From positions 62,001 through 126,000 of the forward strand of contig JBLIDT010000003.1 in NCBI GenBank assembly GCA_047632755.1: a stretch of 64,000 bases of DNA, read 5' to 3'. The notes beneath the pieces are model-generated. The model had not been told where the DNA came from, made no database searches, and saw only the letters and a list, made by a program, of their open reading frames with translations. The position numbers and the translations under genes are program-made. Positions 54,311 through 64,000 of the stretch are shown in pieces (the first letter of the stretch is position 1; each line of letters begins with the position of its first letter). The stretch comes from JAKVAV01 sp047632755 (GTDB lineage: Bacteria; Bacteroidota; Bacteroidia; Flavobacteriales_D; Cryomorphaceae).

Positions 54311-54346
54311 AAAGCCAGCCCACGGTGTAAATCGTGGGCTGGCTTT
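54311..54346 (-). terminator. Long hairpin after clpB
   Basis: A perfect 14-bp stem AAAGCCAGCCCACG / CGTGGGCTGGCTTT with an 8-base loop, lying 20 bases after the clpB stop. The following T-run on the minus strand is interrupted (CGTATTTTTG), so it may be a partial terminator or an mRNA-stabilising hairpin. Confidence 0.65.
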
Positions 54347-54364
54347 CTTCTAACTTGGATTAAC

Positions 54365-56986
54365 TTATGAGATCAGTTTTTCCAATTCTTCTTCTATCGG
54401 TTTGCGAAAGACTACTTTTCCATCGAAGACATCCATCACAATTGGTTCCTCACGCTCAATCGTTCCTGCTAAGAGCTGCTTGCTCAAAGCGTTCAAGACT
54501 TCTTTTTGAATGAGTCGTTTTACTGGTCTCGCTCCGAATTGAGGGTCGAATCCCTTTTCTGCTATGTACTCAACCGCTTCTCTAGATGCGGTGAGTTCAA
54601 TTCCTTGCCCTTCCAATCTCTTGGAAAGAAGTTGAAGCTGTAGCTTGACGATACCATTGATGTTCTTCCGATCGAGAGGCTTGAACATGATGACCTCATC
54701 TATTCTATTCAAGAACTCAGGGCGCATAGAAGATTTGAGCATTTCAAAAACTTCTTGCTTAGTTTTTTCTTGAGTCTCTTCGTCCATGTCGCCTTTGGTC
54801 TCCTCAAATCGCTGCTGGATAATAGCCGATCCCGTATTGGAAGTCATAATGATGATGGTGTTCTTAAAGTTCACCTTTCTTCCTTTGTTATCGGTCAACA
54901 TGCCCTCGTCCAAAACCTGAAGTAGAACATTGAATACATCGGGGTGGGCTTTTTCAATCTCATCGAGCAGTACCACACTGTATGGCTTTCTTCGAACGGC
55001 TTCGGTCAGCTGTCCACCCTCATCGTATCCTATATATCCTGGAGGTGCTCCCACCAATCGGCTCACACTGTGACGCTCTTGGTATTCGCTCATATCAATC
55101 CGCGTCATGGCGTGCTCGTCGTTGAAGAGGTATTCACTCAAGGCTTTCGCCAATTCAGTTTTACCTACTCCAGTCGTTCCTAAGAAAATAAACGAACCAA
55201 TTGGCCGCTTTTCGTCTTGCAATCCAGAGCGAGATCTTCTTACAGCATCGGCTACTGCTTCTACAGCTTCGTCTTGACCAACCACTCTTTTGTGCAATTC
55301 GTCCTCGAGATTCAAGAGTTTATCGCGCTCGCTTTCGAGCATTTTGGAAACGGGAATACCCGTCCAGCGGCTCACCACATCGGCGATTTCTTCCTCATCG
55401 ACCTCTTCTTTGATCATCTTAGAATTGGCCTGCTCGTCGATCAATAGTTTTCTCGATTCTTCAAGTTTGACTTCGGCCTCTTTGAGCTTGCCGTAACGAA
55501 TCTCTGCCACCTCGCCATAGTTTCCTTCCCGTTCAGCTCTTTCCGCTTCAAACTTCAGGTTTTCGATGTTCTCTTTCTCTTTTTGAATGTTGTCAACCAA
55601 GCTCTTCTCGGCTTCCCATTTGGCTTTGAGCCGATCTCGTTTCTCATTGAGATTGGCCAGCTCTTCACCTAGCTCTTTCAATTTGAATTGATCTTTTTCT
55701 CTTTTGATCGCCTCACGCTCAATTTCGAGTTGCATGATTCTTCTTTCGATCTCATCGAGCTCCTCTGGCTTGGAATTGATTTCCATCCTGAGCTTCGAAG
55801 CAGCCTCGTCTATTAAGTCGATGGCCTTGTCTGGCAAAAATCGATCGGTGATATAGCGCTGTGAAAGCTCTACGGCCGATATGATCGCAGCATCTTTGAT
55901 TCGAACTTTATGGTGCGCCTCGTACTTATCCTTAATTCCACGAAGAATTGAAATGGCTGAATCTCGATCGGGCTCATTCACGATCACCCTTTGGAACCTT
56001 CGCTCAAGAGCTTTGTCTTTTTCAAAGAATTTCTGGTACTCGTTGAGGGTAGTGGCACCAACAGCTCTTAAATCTCCACGAGCCAAAGCGGGCTTTAAGA
56101 TGTTTGCTGCATCCATGGCGCCTTCGCCTCCTCCTGCACCCACAAGGGTGTGAATCTCATCGATGAAAAGAATGATCTGCCCCTCGGCTTTGGTGACTTC
56201 ATTCACTACTGCCTTGAGTCTCTCTTCAAACTCTCCTTTAAACTTCGCACCAGCGATAAGGGCAGCCATATCCAAGCTGTACACAATTTTGTCCTTGAGG
56301 TTTTCAGGGACATCTCCGCTTACTATCCGGTGGGCTATTCCTTCCACAATGGCGGTTTTACCCGTTCCTGGCTCACCGACTAAAATTGGATTGTTCTTCG
56401 TCCGTCTAGTTAGAATTTGCAATACCCGACGGATTTCTTCATCTCGTCCGATTACGGGATCGAGTTTTCCTTTTCGAACAAGCTCATTGAGATTCTTAGC
56501 GTATTTCTCGAGAGAGTTGTACGTTTCTTCCTGACTAGCAGAAGTTACTTTTTCGCCCTTTCGGAGTTCAAGAATGCCTTGTTTTAAAGCTTTCCTTGTT
56601 ATGCCCATGTCTTTGAGCATTTGAGCCGTAGTATCCTTTCCGTCGAGAATGGCTAGCAATAGATGTTCCAACGAAACGAATTCATCTCCGAACTCCTTGA
56701 GGTAAGTGAAGGATCGATTCACGGCTTCACTACCCGTTCGGCTCAGCTGAATCTCTCCACCACTCACTTTTGGAAAAGATTCAATTTGCTTGTCTAATGT
56801 TTGTTCCAAAAGGTCAGTATTAACCGAAAGCTTCTTAAGCAAGTAGGGGATTACGTTTTTATCTGCATCGAGCATCACCCTCAAGATGTGAGCCGTTTCG
56901 ATACTCTGCTGTCCCTTTTCCGTTACAAGTTGCTGAGCGTCTTGCAAGGCTTGTTGGGACTTGATTGTCATTTTTTGAAAGTCCAT
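54365..56986 (-). CDS. clpB: ClpB, ATP-dependent protein disaggregase
   Basis: An 873-residue HSP100 chaperone that works with DnaK to rescue aggregates. Domains: Clp_N (about residues 1-150), AAA1 with Walker A GEPGTGKTAIVEG, a long coiled-coil middle domain (about 405-525, e.g. LEIEREAIKREKDQF and KWEAEKSLVDNIQKEKEN), which distinguishes it from ClpC, and AAA2 with GTTGVGKTELAKAL. The C-terminal tail is Glu-rich. It starts MDFQKMTIKSQQAL; the internal Met is also possible. The 149 bases upstream contain no recognisable heat-shock operator. Confidence 0.96.
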   Translation of the reverse strand: MDFQKMTIKSQQALQDAQQLVTEKGQQSIETAHILRVMLDADKNVIPYLLKKLSVNTDLLEQTLDKQIESFPKVSGGEIQLSRTGSEAVNRSFTYLKEFGDEFVSLEHLLLAILDGKDTTAQMLKDMGITRKALKQGILELRKGEKVTSASQEETYNSLEKYAKNLNELVRKGKLDPVIGRDEEIRRVLQILTRRTKNNPILVGEPGTGKTAIVEGIAHRIVSGDVPENLKDKIVYSLDMAALIAGAKFKGEFEERLKAVVNEVTKAEGQIILFIDEIHTLVGAGGGEGAMDAANILKPALARGDLRAVGATTLNEYQKFFEKDKALERRFQRVIVNEPDRDSAISILRGIKDKYEAHHKVRIKDAAIISAVELSQRYITDRFLPDKAIDLIDEAASKLRMEINSKPEELDEIERRIMQLEIEREAIKREKDQFKLKELGEELANLNEKRDRLKAKWEAEKSLVDNIQKEKENIENLKFEAERAEREGNYGEVAEIRYGKLKEAEVKLEESRKLLIDEQANSKMIKEEVDEEEIADVVSRWTGIPVSKMLESERDKLLNLEDELHKRVVGQDEAVEAVADAVRRSRSGLQDEKRPIGSFIFLGTTGVGKTELAKALSEYLFNDEHAMTRIDMSEYQERHSVSRLVGAPPGYIGYDEGGQLTEAVRRKPYSVVLLDEIEKAHPDVFNVLLQVLDEGMLTDNKGRKVNFKNTIIIMTSNTGSAIIQQRFEETKGDMDEETQEKTKQEVFEMLKSSMRPEFLNRIDEVIMFKPLDRKNINGIVKLQLQLLSKRLEGQGIELTASREAVEYIAEKGFDPQFGARPVKRLIQKEVLNALSKQLLAGTIEREEPIVMDVFDGKVVFRKPIEEELEKLIS

Positions 56987-57135
56987 AATTGATTTAATTA
57001 CATTTTTCCTTCGTCAAATCTTGAGCCGTTCCATTTTCTCGCGTAAAAGCGGAAATATTGACAGTAGGAAGCCAATGATTCGGACAAATTGACTGGTCAT
57101 TGTAAAGAGCGACCTATTAATATTTTATTATTTTC

Positions 57136-60100
57136 ATGTCACCAAAACGACCAATTATGAGACCAATAGTTCTAACCCTAGTTACTCTCCTTCTTTGTCA
57201 ATCATCTTTTAGTCAATCTTTCTGGGCCAAGAGACAGGCAGGTGGAAACGTCGACGAAACGCTCGGAGTAGTGAGTGACATTGATGGAAACTCATACTCC
57301 ACGGGATATTTTAGTACTTCTGCTGATATAAACGGGCAAAGCCTAACCGTTCAAGGATTGACCGATATTTTTGTTTCAAAAGTTAACCCGTCTGGATTTA
57401 CTGAATGGTCGGTATCATTCGGAGGCAATCAATCGGACAGAGGTTTAGGAATTTCTGTAGACAAAACTGGGAAGATTCTAGTCTGTGGGTTTTACACAGG
57501 CACAATAGATTTTGGAAATGGAACGTCAATAACATCCAATGGTGGTCAAGATGCATTTGTGCTCAAGCTTGATGAAGATGGCCAGGTTCTTTGGGCAAAA
57601 GGTGGCGGCAGCTCTGGAAACTCAGATCGAGCAAATGCAGTAGCGGCTGATTCTCTCGGAAATGTTTTGATCACTGGACAGTTCTCAGGAGATGCCAATT
57701 TTGATTCCTTTAACTTAAATGCTTCCGATGGAACGATAGACGCATTTATATTAAAATACGATGCCGATGGAAACGAGCTATGGGCCAAACAAGGGACTGG
57801 AGAATCCTTAGAACGTGGGATGGGAATCGCTACAGATAGTGAAGGAGGAATATACACAACGGGGCAATTTAGCGGAGACATCAGTTTTGACAATGCCTAC
57901 GACAACAATGTGCTTAATGCTGTTTTTCTGATTAAGTATTCGCCAGAAGGCAATGAGCAATGGTTCAGAACTGCTGGAGGTACTGAAGAATCAATAGCTT
58001 ACGGCATTACATCAGATGGAGTCAACGTGTTTTTGACTGGAGATTATGGCGAAAGCATCAGCATTCTTGGAGATGGGCTACCAATCACTATTACCTCGGG
58101 ATTTTCGCAATCCGTTTTCATAATGTCCTTTTCACCTGAAGGGGATTATATGTGGTCGTCTTCTGCAGGAAGTGAGAGTTTAGTATCCTCACGAGCAATT
58201 GATGAACAGGACGGAGAGCTAGGAATTGCAGGGTATTTCAGATGTACGTTTGAATCGTTTAGCGAGGAGTACGGTTCAGGAACTTTCAATTCAATTGGTT
58301 ATGAAGATGCCTATGCTGCGCGCTATTCTGCTGAAAATGGCGACTTTCTTTGGGCTCGCAACTTTGGTTCTCAAAGTGACGAGCAAGCTCTTGCTTTAGC
58401 ATTGTTGCCTGATGGCTATGAGGTAGTGGGTGGAGTTTTTAAAGATGAATTGATTCTGCCTACTTCAAGCGCTCTTTTCGGACAGAATATCAGTCAACTG
58501 AGCTCATCATCATGGGATGAGCAATACTGTGCAGACCAGAATTATAGATCATTTCACAAACTCAATGGTGATTTTGAACAAGACGGTTTTCTCATAAAGG
58601 TTCTTACTGAAGATAGATCGCCATATGACTATTTCCGAAGAGAGAGCGGTGCAGCATGCGATCCTACGGTATTGAACCCGTGCATTTTTGATTCTAATTC
58701 TTCAAGCATTGATATTTTTAATTGTCAGGACACCATACCCGTATGCCTCGATAATCTGCTCACTTATTCTACACTCACATATCCGAATGAATTGGGCTTT
58801 TCCCACGACTATGAGTGGAATAATCCAAACGGTGGCAACAGCCGTCAGGTATCGACCGAGGGAATTTTCACCTTAGAAATAGAGAGTGAAGATGGCTGCT
58901 ATTCTTATGTTGATGAAATCTATGTCACCATAGCTCCTTCTGTAGAACCAGCTTTGATATCGGATAATGTCATTGTAAACAATGAAGCCTTGAATACTGA
59001 ACTCATTGAGATCTGCCAAGGCGATACAGCTTTGATATGGGCAACCTATCCCGACACGCTTTCAGGGTCTTGGTATACTTGGTGGACGGAGTTTGCGCCT
59101 GCAGAAGATACATTGACCGTTGTAGAAGATAGTTCTTTTGAGATCATTATAGTCAATGAGTATGGATGTTCTTCCATCAACGAAGTGGAAATTGAATTTA
59201 TTCCCATCGCCGAAGATTTACCTATTGAAATATGGTTTCCATATGATTCAGATAGTATCTCCGTTTGCGAAAACATTGCCGATTGGGGTGTTGATGTTAG
59301 AGCGTTGATTGAGGGTACGGATGTTTTGTACCCGAGCGAGGCATATGTTAAAACATGGACAGTAAATATGGACGCAAACATTGACCCTACCTCTTCATAC
59401 AATTTTATAAATCCAGTGCAAAGTGGTTGGCATGTCGTTACGGTAAGTGTAGAGCCCATAGTCAATAGTTGTAGCGATCTTGAGTTCTTGTACATTGATG
59501 TAGATTCAATTTATATCGACCTTCTCGAAACTCCTGATGTCTTTTTGGCTGTCACAGGTCCATCTGTAATGTGTCCAGGAGATACATTGGTTTTACAAAT
59601 CGAGTATACAGGCACCTTGAGTGTGACCAGCTCGATAGCGGAGAATTTTTTGGACAGCGTTTACATCACTTCCCCCGGCAATTACTCCTTTTGGACTGAC
59701 TCAATTGCGGCAAATGGTTGTGCAGGATCCACTAGCACAAACCATGTCGTTTCAGAAGTTTCAAGTCCACAGATATACACTGATCCACCAAATTCAGTAA
59801 TCTGCCCTGGCGATAGTGTTCAAATCATGTCTAATAATTCTGGGGATTTTCTTTGGCAAGGCCCACTAGGTTCGGTTCAAGGAGGCAATAGCCTCTGGGT
59901 TGAAGAATCGGGTCTCTATTTCGCTGAAGTGACATTTTATGAAGGCTGTGCCTTGGTTTCAAATACCTTGCAATTAACCGAATATGCAACTCCATTTCTA
60001 TGGGCTGAAGATGAAACCGTATGTGTAGGTGGGAGCACAGATATTTGGGTGTTTTCAAATAGTTTGGAAACCATTGAGTGGCTGCCTCCATTATCAGGAG

Positions 60101-61395
60101 GTGATATCATTCAAACGGTATTCGATCCTGGCATCTATTCTGTTTCAGTGACTGGCTGCGCAATAACCACAGATATCAGTATAGAGATTACTGCTTTAGA
60201 ACCTGAAGTATTCATTTCTCTTTCGGATTCAATTCCCGTTTGTAGTGGTGACAGCATTCTTGTGATCGCAACTGAAGGTTTTGAAGAATACGAATGGAAT
60301 CCTGCAGGCCAAGGGTCGTCCCAGTGGTTTGGCAATGCAGGCTTAGTTTCTGTTAATGCATTCACAGATGAAGGTTGTCAAGCGCTTTCAAATACGCTCG
60401 ACCTAACATTTGAACCGATTCCACCTATCCCTACTTTTCAATACGATCTTCCTTGCGAGGGTGAAGGCATGGAGATTTTGATTTCTACAACTCTTAATAT
60501 AAATGTTCTCAGCGGACTAAATGGAATAGTGATTTCGAATGACTCTGTTCAAGACATTGAGCAGCTCTGGAGTGATACAACTATCTATGCTTATCTCGCA
60601 TCAACCTATTGCAACAGCGATACAGTTGCATTAGACTTGACACCCAAACCTTATCCTGATGAACCAGTTCCTTCTACCGATGCCCCGGTTTGCACGGGAA
60701 CAGATCTTTCGCTGGAGGTTTTAAATGCTGAAGCGGGTGTGGACTATATCTGGCTTACGCCCAACGGAGATATTCTCCAAGGCGAACTTGTTTCTTATGG
60801 CATTTTTGATCTTTCTCAAGAGGGGGAATACCTCACTTATGCTAACATGCTAGATTGCCTGAGCGATACCGTAGGAATTGAAGTTAGTCTCTTTGAAACC
60901 AGACTGGTCGATCTCCCACCTGATACTGCTCTATGTTTTGTCGATGAATTTTTCATCGAAGCCGATACCATTTTCGCCTCATACTTATGGTCGGATAATA
61001 GTACAGATTCTATTTTCTATCCAAGTGCGGAAAATTCAGATCAAATCTTTTTGGTGGCAACTGATTTCAATGGATGTGAGTCAGTAGACTTTATAAACAT
61101 AGATTTTGTGAACTGTCTCGTTAACGTACCTAACATTATCACTCCGAACGGAGACGGTATCAACGACGAATGGATAATTGATTTGGATCAACCGCAATTC
61201 TATCAGGCCATCGTCTACAACCGTTCGGGGCGAAAAGTATATCAGAGTAACGACAATGCTCTTGGCTGGGATGGCACTAATTCTCAATCGGGAGAACCTT
61301 GTCCGGAAGGAACTTATTTCTACGTGATACAGGTAAATGATTTTGAAGGCAGGCTAATAGAAAACCAAGGAAACCTGACGATTTTGAGAGATTAG
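57136..61395 (+). CDS. Giant secreted propeller/Ig-like protein with type IX sorting domain
   Basis: An exported 1419-residue protein. Signal peptide MRPIVLTLVTLLLCQSSFSQ (Met at residue 8, base 57157, may be the true start). An N-terminal region of about 430 residues has seven repeats of a W-x2-x-x-G type (FWAKRQAGG, EWSVSFGGN, LWAKGGGSS, LWAKQGTGE, QWFRTAGGT, MWSSSAGSE, LWARNFGSQ), each followed by GVYTTGQFSG-like strands, as in SBBP beta-propellers. A Cys-containing hinge and several Ig/PKD-like modules follow (CPGDSVQI, VCVGGSTDI, VCSGDSILV). The end has NIITPNGDGINDEWI and GTYFYVIQVNDFEGRLIENQ, the gliding-motility-associated C-terminal (type B) sorting domain. A close paralogue follows at 61600. 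Confidence 0.85.
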   Translation: MSPKRPIMRPIVLTLVTLLLCQSSFSQSFWAKRQAGGNVDETLGVVSDIDGNSYSTGYFSTSADINGQSLTVQGLTDIFVSKVNPSGFTEWSVSFGGNQSDRGLGISVDKTGKILVCGFYTGTIDFGNGTSITSNGGQDAFVLKLDEDGQVLWAKGGGSSGNSDRANAVAADSLGNVLITGQFSGDANFDSFNLNASDGTIDAFILKYDADGNELWAKQGTGESLERGMGIATDSEGGIYTTGQFSGDISFDNAYDNNVLNAVFLIKYSPEGNEQWFRTAGGTEESIAYGITSDGVNVFLTGDYGESISILGDGLPITITSGFSQSVFIMSFSPEGDYMWSSSAGSESLVSSRAIDEQDGELGIAGYFRCTFESFSEEYGSGTFNSIGYEDAYAARYSAENGDFLWARNFGSQSDEQALALALLPDGYEVVGGVFKDELILPTSSALFGQNISQLSSSSWDEQYCADQNYRSFHKLNGDFEQDGFLIKVLTEDRSPYDYFRRESGAACDPTVLNPCIFDSNSSSIDIFNCQDTIPVCLDNLLTYSTLTYPNELGFSHDYEWNNPNGGNSRQVSTEGIFTLEIESEDGCYSYVDEIYVTIAPSVEPALISDNVIVNNEALNTELIEICQGDTALIWATYPDTLSGSWYTWWTEFAPAEDTLTVVEDSSFEIIIVNEYGCSSINEVEIEFIPIAEDLPIEIWFPYDSDSISVCENIADWGVDVRALIEGTDVLYPSEAYVKTWTVNMDANIDPTSSYNFINPVQSGWHVVTVSVEPIVNSCSDLEFLYIDVDSIYIDLLETPDVFLAVTGPSVMCPGDTLVLQIEYTGTLSVTSSIAENFLDSVYITSPGNYSFWTDSIAANGCAGSTSTNHVVSEVSSPQIYTDPPNSVICPGDSVQIMSNNSGDFLWQGPLGSVQGGNSLWVEESGLYFAEVTFYEGCALVSNTLQLTEYATPFLWAEDETVCVGGSTDIWVFSNSLETIEWLPPLSGGDIIQTVFDPGIYSVSVTGCAITTDISIEITALEPEVFISLSDSIPVCSGDSILVIATEGFEEYEWNPAGQGSSQWFGNAGLVSVNAFTDEGCQALSNTLDLTFEPIPPIPTFQYDLPCEGEGMEILISTTLNINVLSGLNGIVISNDSVQDIEQLWSDTTIYAYLASTYCNSDTVALDLTPKPYPDEPVPSTDAPVCTGTDLSLEVLNAEAGVDYIWLTPNGDILQGELVSYGIFDLSQEGEYLTYANMLDCLSDTVGIEVSLFETRLVDLPPDTALCFVDEFFIEADTIFASYLWSDNSTDSIFYPSAENSDQIFLVATDFNGCESVDFINIDFVNCLVNVPNIITPNGDGINDEWIIDLDQPQFYQAIVYNRSGRKVYQSNDNALGWDGTNSQSGEPCPEGTYFYVIQVNDFEGRLIENQGNLTILRD

Positions 61396-61599
61396 ATCAA
61401 AACTCAGTTCTTTGCTTTAACTATTTAAAAAATAGAACGTCTTTACAATAAGTAATTGAACCAATTGAAAATAGAAGAGAGCCAATACAGGAGTACCTTG
61501 TAGAAGTATTTTTAAAGTTGAATGATTGGATTGATTACAGATTTAATTTTTTTGAAGTTGACTTATTAAATTCAAACGAGTCTTAATCCTTAAACAACA

Positions 61600-64000
61600 G
61601 TGAAACGACTAGTCGTTTTTTGCGCCTTAATCTTCTCATTCAATCTGGCTTATTCTCAGTCTTTCTGGGCTAAAAAGCAGGCAGGAGGAAATGTTGATGA
61701 GACATTGGACATTGTTAGCGATGATGCGGGCACTTCTTATTCAACGGGCTACTTCAGTACATCTGCTGACATCAATGAAACAACCTTCTTTGTTCAAGGA
61801 CTCACCGATATCTTCATTTCAAAAGTATCTGCGAACGGAGCCAATCAATGGACTGAATCTTTTGGAGGAAGTCAATCAGACCGTGGATTAGGTGTGGCAG
61901 TAGATGGATTAGGAAATGTCTTTGTGTGCGGTTTCTACACTGGAAGTATTGATTTTGGGAATGGCGTTTCTCTCACATCCAATGGCGGGCAGGACGCGTT
62001 CGTGCTAAAGCTCGATGCAAACGGAAATGCCCTTTGGGCCAGAACGGGCGGCAGCTCTGGTGGTTCGGATAGAGCAAATGCAGTGGCCATAGACGGATCG
62101 GGAAATGTAATCATCACAGGACAGTTTTCAGGAACCGCTAGTTTCGGAGCACTGATCCTAGATGCTACCGACGGCACCAATGACGCTTTTATCGTTAAGT
62201 ACGATAGCAATGGAAATGAGCAGTGGGCAAAGCAAGGCACAGGTGAAGCTCTGGATCGTGGTTTGGGTATTACTACTGATAACACAGGCGCCGTATATAC
62301 TACGGGACAATTTAGCGGTAACGTGAGCTTTGACAATGCCTACACCAATACCATTCAAAATGCCATCTTCCTCATCAAGTATTCTGCCTCGGGAAATGAA
62401 GAGTGGTTTCGATGGGGTGGAGGTAGCGAGGAAAGCATTGCCTATGACATCGCCTCGGATGGGAATTCCGTATTCCTTACAGGAGATTATGGCACAACGC
62501 TAAACTTTTTTGGAACAGGATCAACGGTTACGCTGAATTCAGGATTCACTAATTCTGTCTTCTTGCTAAGCTTCTCAGCCAACGGAAACTTCTCGTGGGG
62601 AGAATCTGCTGGAAGCGACAGCAATGTTTCCTCTCGTGGTATTGACTTCTCTTCTGGCAATATTGCCATTGCTGGATGGTTCGAATGTACTTTCGACTCT
62701 TACAGCGATGAATATGGTGAAGCCGCCTTTAATTCTCTTGGTTCAATAGATGCTTTTGCCGCCATGTATTCTTCGGCGGGGTCATTTCAGTGGGCACGAA
62801 ACTTTGGAGCTAGTTCTAATGAGCAGTGCAATTCGATCACCATCCTACCCGATGGATTTGTCGTATTGGCTGGAACAAACGCCGATGCAGGTTTGATCGT
62901 TCCCGTTACCAATGCTCCCGTCAATGGAATGTCAGATCTGATTCCAAATGAAAATACGGGATTGAACTACTGTGGTGATTCAAACTATGGAAATTATCGA
63001 TCCTTGGCAGGTTCAGGAGGTTCGGATGGTTTTGTGCTCAAAGCCATTGATCCTTCTAGAAGTCCAATGGATTTTTATCAAAGATCTGGAGGAGGCTGTG
63101 ATTTAACCATTCCCGACGCCTGCATCGACCTAAATTCTTCGCCTTCCCTTCCTGACCCTTGCCCTGAGAGTCTAATAGGATGTTCGCCATACGCCATCAC
63201 TGCATCAAACTATACCTTGGCAGGAATTGGTTTCGCTGAAAACTTCCAATGGACTTTTTCAGGATCAACAGGGGTAGTCTCTTTAGTAACCTCTGCGGCT
63301 AACGAGAGTGTAACGATAACGTCGCAAGACGGTTGCTACTCTGCGTCTGATGATATCGAAGTGAATATCTACCCCGAACCTGTAGTCCCTTTGATCACCG
63401 ATAGTGAAGGGGTTAACAGTTCTGCTTTTACACCAAACCCTATTTTCATATGCCCTGGAGAAACCGTTGATATTACTGCTGAATTTCCTAACGACTATAC
63501 CTTTCAATGGTCGGGCGGGCAGTTTGGGGGGAATCCCGTTTTCACAGAGAGTATTTCCGTCACAGAAGAAGGGACATACTTTATTGTCGTCACGACTACT
63601 GATGGATGCATCAACTCCAATGCTGTGAGCGTTATTTTCTTTAACATACCTGTAGATGCTCCTCCTTTGATTTCCTTCCCCACATCTAGCGATTCTATTC
63701 AAGTATGTGAAGGAAGTTCTTTCAGTATAGAGCTTCTGAATGAGCTCACTTTAGATCCATATCCAATAGCCCAATATAATTTAGATTGGGCCATAACTCC
63801 AGGTAGTATAATTGGATCGTCAGGCAATGTATCAGTTGTACCCGAGGGCTCAGGGTGGTATGTGGTGACAGTAGAACTTACTTCGCAAAAGAATCCTTGT
63901 ACCGATGAAATACTCACGCAGTTTGATTCAGATTCAATCTATGTTGAAATTGTTCCGGTGCCCGAAGCTTCGATAGAGATGATTGGACCAGAATTTAACT
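61600..64000 (+). CDS. Paralogous secreted propeller protein (3' end outside window)
   Basis: Open from the GTG at 61600 to the window end (800 codons visible). Signal peptide MKRLVVFCALIFSFNLAYSQ, then SFWAKKQAGGNVDETLD. The seven repeats of the neighbour are present in the same order (FWAKKQAGG, QWTESFGGS, LWARTGGSS, QWAKQGTGE, EWFRWGGGS, SWGESAGSD, QWARNFGAS), followed by the same Cys-rich hinge and Ig-like modules. The head is closely similar to the preceding gene and the Ig part diverges more. By analogy it should end in a type IX sorting domain outside this window. The 204-base gap between the genes holds no clear promoter. Confidence 0.83.
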   Translation, partial: MKRLVVFCALIFSFNLAYSQSFWAKKQAGGNVDETLDIVSDDAGTSYSTGYFSTSADINETTFFVQGLTDIFISKVSANGANQWTESFGGSQSDRGLGVAVDGLGNVFVCGFYTGSIDFGNGVSLTSNGGQDAFVLKLDANGNALWARTGGSSGGSDRANAVAIDGSGNVIITGQFSGTASFGALILDATDGTNDAFIVKYDSNGNEQWAKQGTGEALDRGLGITTDNTGAVYTTGQFSGNVSFDNAYTNTIQNAIFLIKYSASGNEEWFRWGGGSEESIAYDIASDGNSVFLTGDYGTTLNFFGTGSTVTLNSGFTNSVFLLSFSANGNFSWGESAGSDSNVSSRGIDFSSGNIAIAGWFECTFDSYSDEYGEAAFNSLGSIDAFAAMYSSAGSFQWARNFGASSNEQCNSITILPDGFVVLAGTNADAGLIVPVTNAPVNGMSDLIPNENTGLNYCGDSNYGNYRSLAGSGGSDGFVLKAIDPSRSPMDFYQRSGGGCDLTIPDACIDLNSSPSLPDPCPESLIGCSPYAITASNYTLAGIGFAENFQWTFSGSTGVVSLVTSAANESVTITSQDGCYSASDDIEVNIYPEPVVPLITDSEGVNSSAFTPNPIFICPGETVDITAEFPNDYTFQWSGGQFGGNPVFTESISVTEEGTYFIVVTTTDGCINSNAVSVIFFNIPVDAPPLISFPTSSDSIQVCEGSSFSIELLNELTLDPYPIAQYNLDWAITPGSIIGSSGNVSVVPEGSGWYVVTVELTSQKNPCTDEILTQFDSDSIYVEIVPVPEASIEMIGPEFN

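Noticed and set aside
54311..54346. The long inverted repeat as an insertion-sequence end or attachment site
   Set aside because: It is a single hairpin directly after clpB with no partner copy; a terminator-like or stabilising hairpin is simpler.
1..64000. CRISPR arrays, prophage, conjugative or toxin-antitoxin modules
   Set aside because: No array of evenly spaced direct repeats and no integrase, capsid, relaxase or small toxin/antitoxin pair was seen on either strand.

Overview
The window reads as chromosomal DNA from a member of the Bacteroidota, most likely a Flavobacteriales/Cryomorphaceae-like marine lineage (genus not determinable from sequence alone). The evidence is: several promoters of the Bacteroidota type (TTG, about 19 bp, TAnnTTTG) in front of a tRNA, pdxH and ilvE; a type IX secretion 'gliding motility-associated' C-terminal domain; a two-gene transketolase; ribosomal protein THX; a TamB-like giant protein; a DnaQ/GIY-YIG fusion; and the usual scarcity of Shine-Dalgarno sequences. 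Most of the 64 kb is densely packed housekeeping sequence with short operons on both strands. There is no prophage, CRISPR array, intact insertion sequence or recognisable defence island.

Layout. 0-6.3 kb: end of an rluE-like pseudouridine synthase, an FMN-binding PNPOx-like protein, a membrane fatty-acid/sterol hydroxylase, and two tandem SulP anion transporters with a small exported protein upstream. 6.3-8.2 kb: a gene-poor stretch with a degenerate TPP-riboswitch-like element, a YceI lipoprotein, a candidate small RNA and a DUF2141 protein. 8.2-15.2 kb: clpC and gyrA (divergent), a CoA-binding protein and a class III aminotransferase. 15.2-17.3 kb: an ECF sigma factor operon with an anti-sigma-like protein and a Spy/CpxP-like exported protein. 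17.4-20.6 kb: transketolase N half, a von Willebrand A protein and transketolase C half in one tight operon. 20.8-29.7 kb: a DUF4190 lipoprotein, ychF, parE-parC, an alpha/beta hydrolase and tsaD. 29.7-39.1 kb: tamB, then a minus-strand run of a START-like protein, an LptF/G permease, a glycosyltransferase, ribBA and a PH-like protein. 39.2-46 kb: tRNA(CAU), a DnaQ-GIY-YIG nuclease, an NTF2-like lipoprotein, a rhomboid protease, a class IV aminotransferase, yqgE, miaE, pdxH and a family 2 glycosyltransferase. 46-57 kb: THX with an unusual Ala/Lys/Glu tail, a TrmH methyltransferase, HU, fmt, an RlmI-like methyltransferase, recQ, ilvE, a SixA-type phosphatase and clpB. 57-64 kb: two tandem paralogous very large secreted proteins, each with a seven-repeat propeller-like head and Ig-like modules; the first ends in a type IX sorting domain and the second runs off the window.

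The less ordinary content lies in the few gaps. A family of short terminal-inverted-repeat elements (three copies: 28.6, 46.4 and 48.1 kb) sits against gene ends. In several cases its termini supply the stop codon of the neighbouring gene, and one copy has cut off the 5' end of a cupin gene that also carries an internal TGA. A second decayed gene, for an exported protein, lies at 27.5-27.7 kb. I did not find a clear, wholly new multi-gene system. The most distinctive gene arrangements are the VWA gene inside the transketolase operon and the tandem giant propeller proteins.
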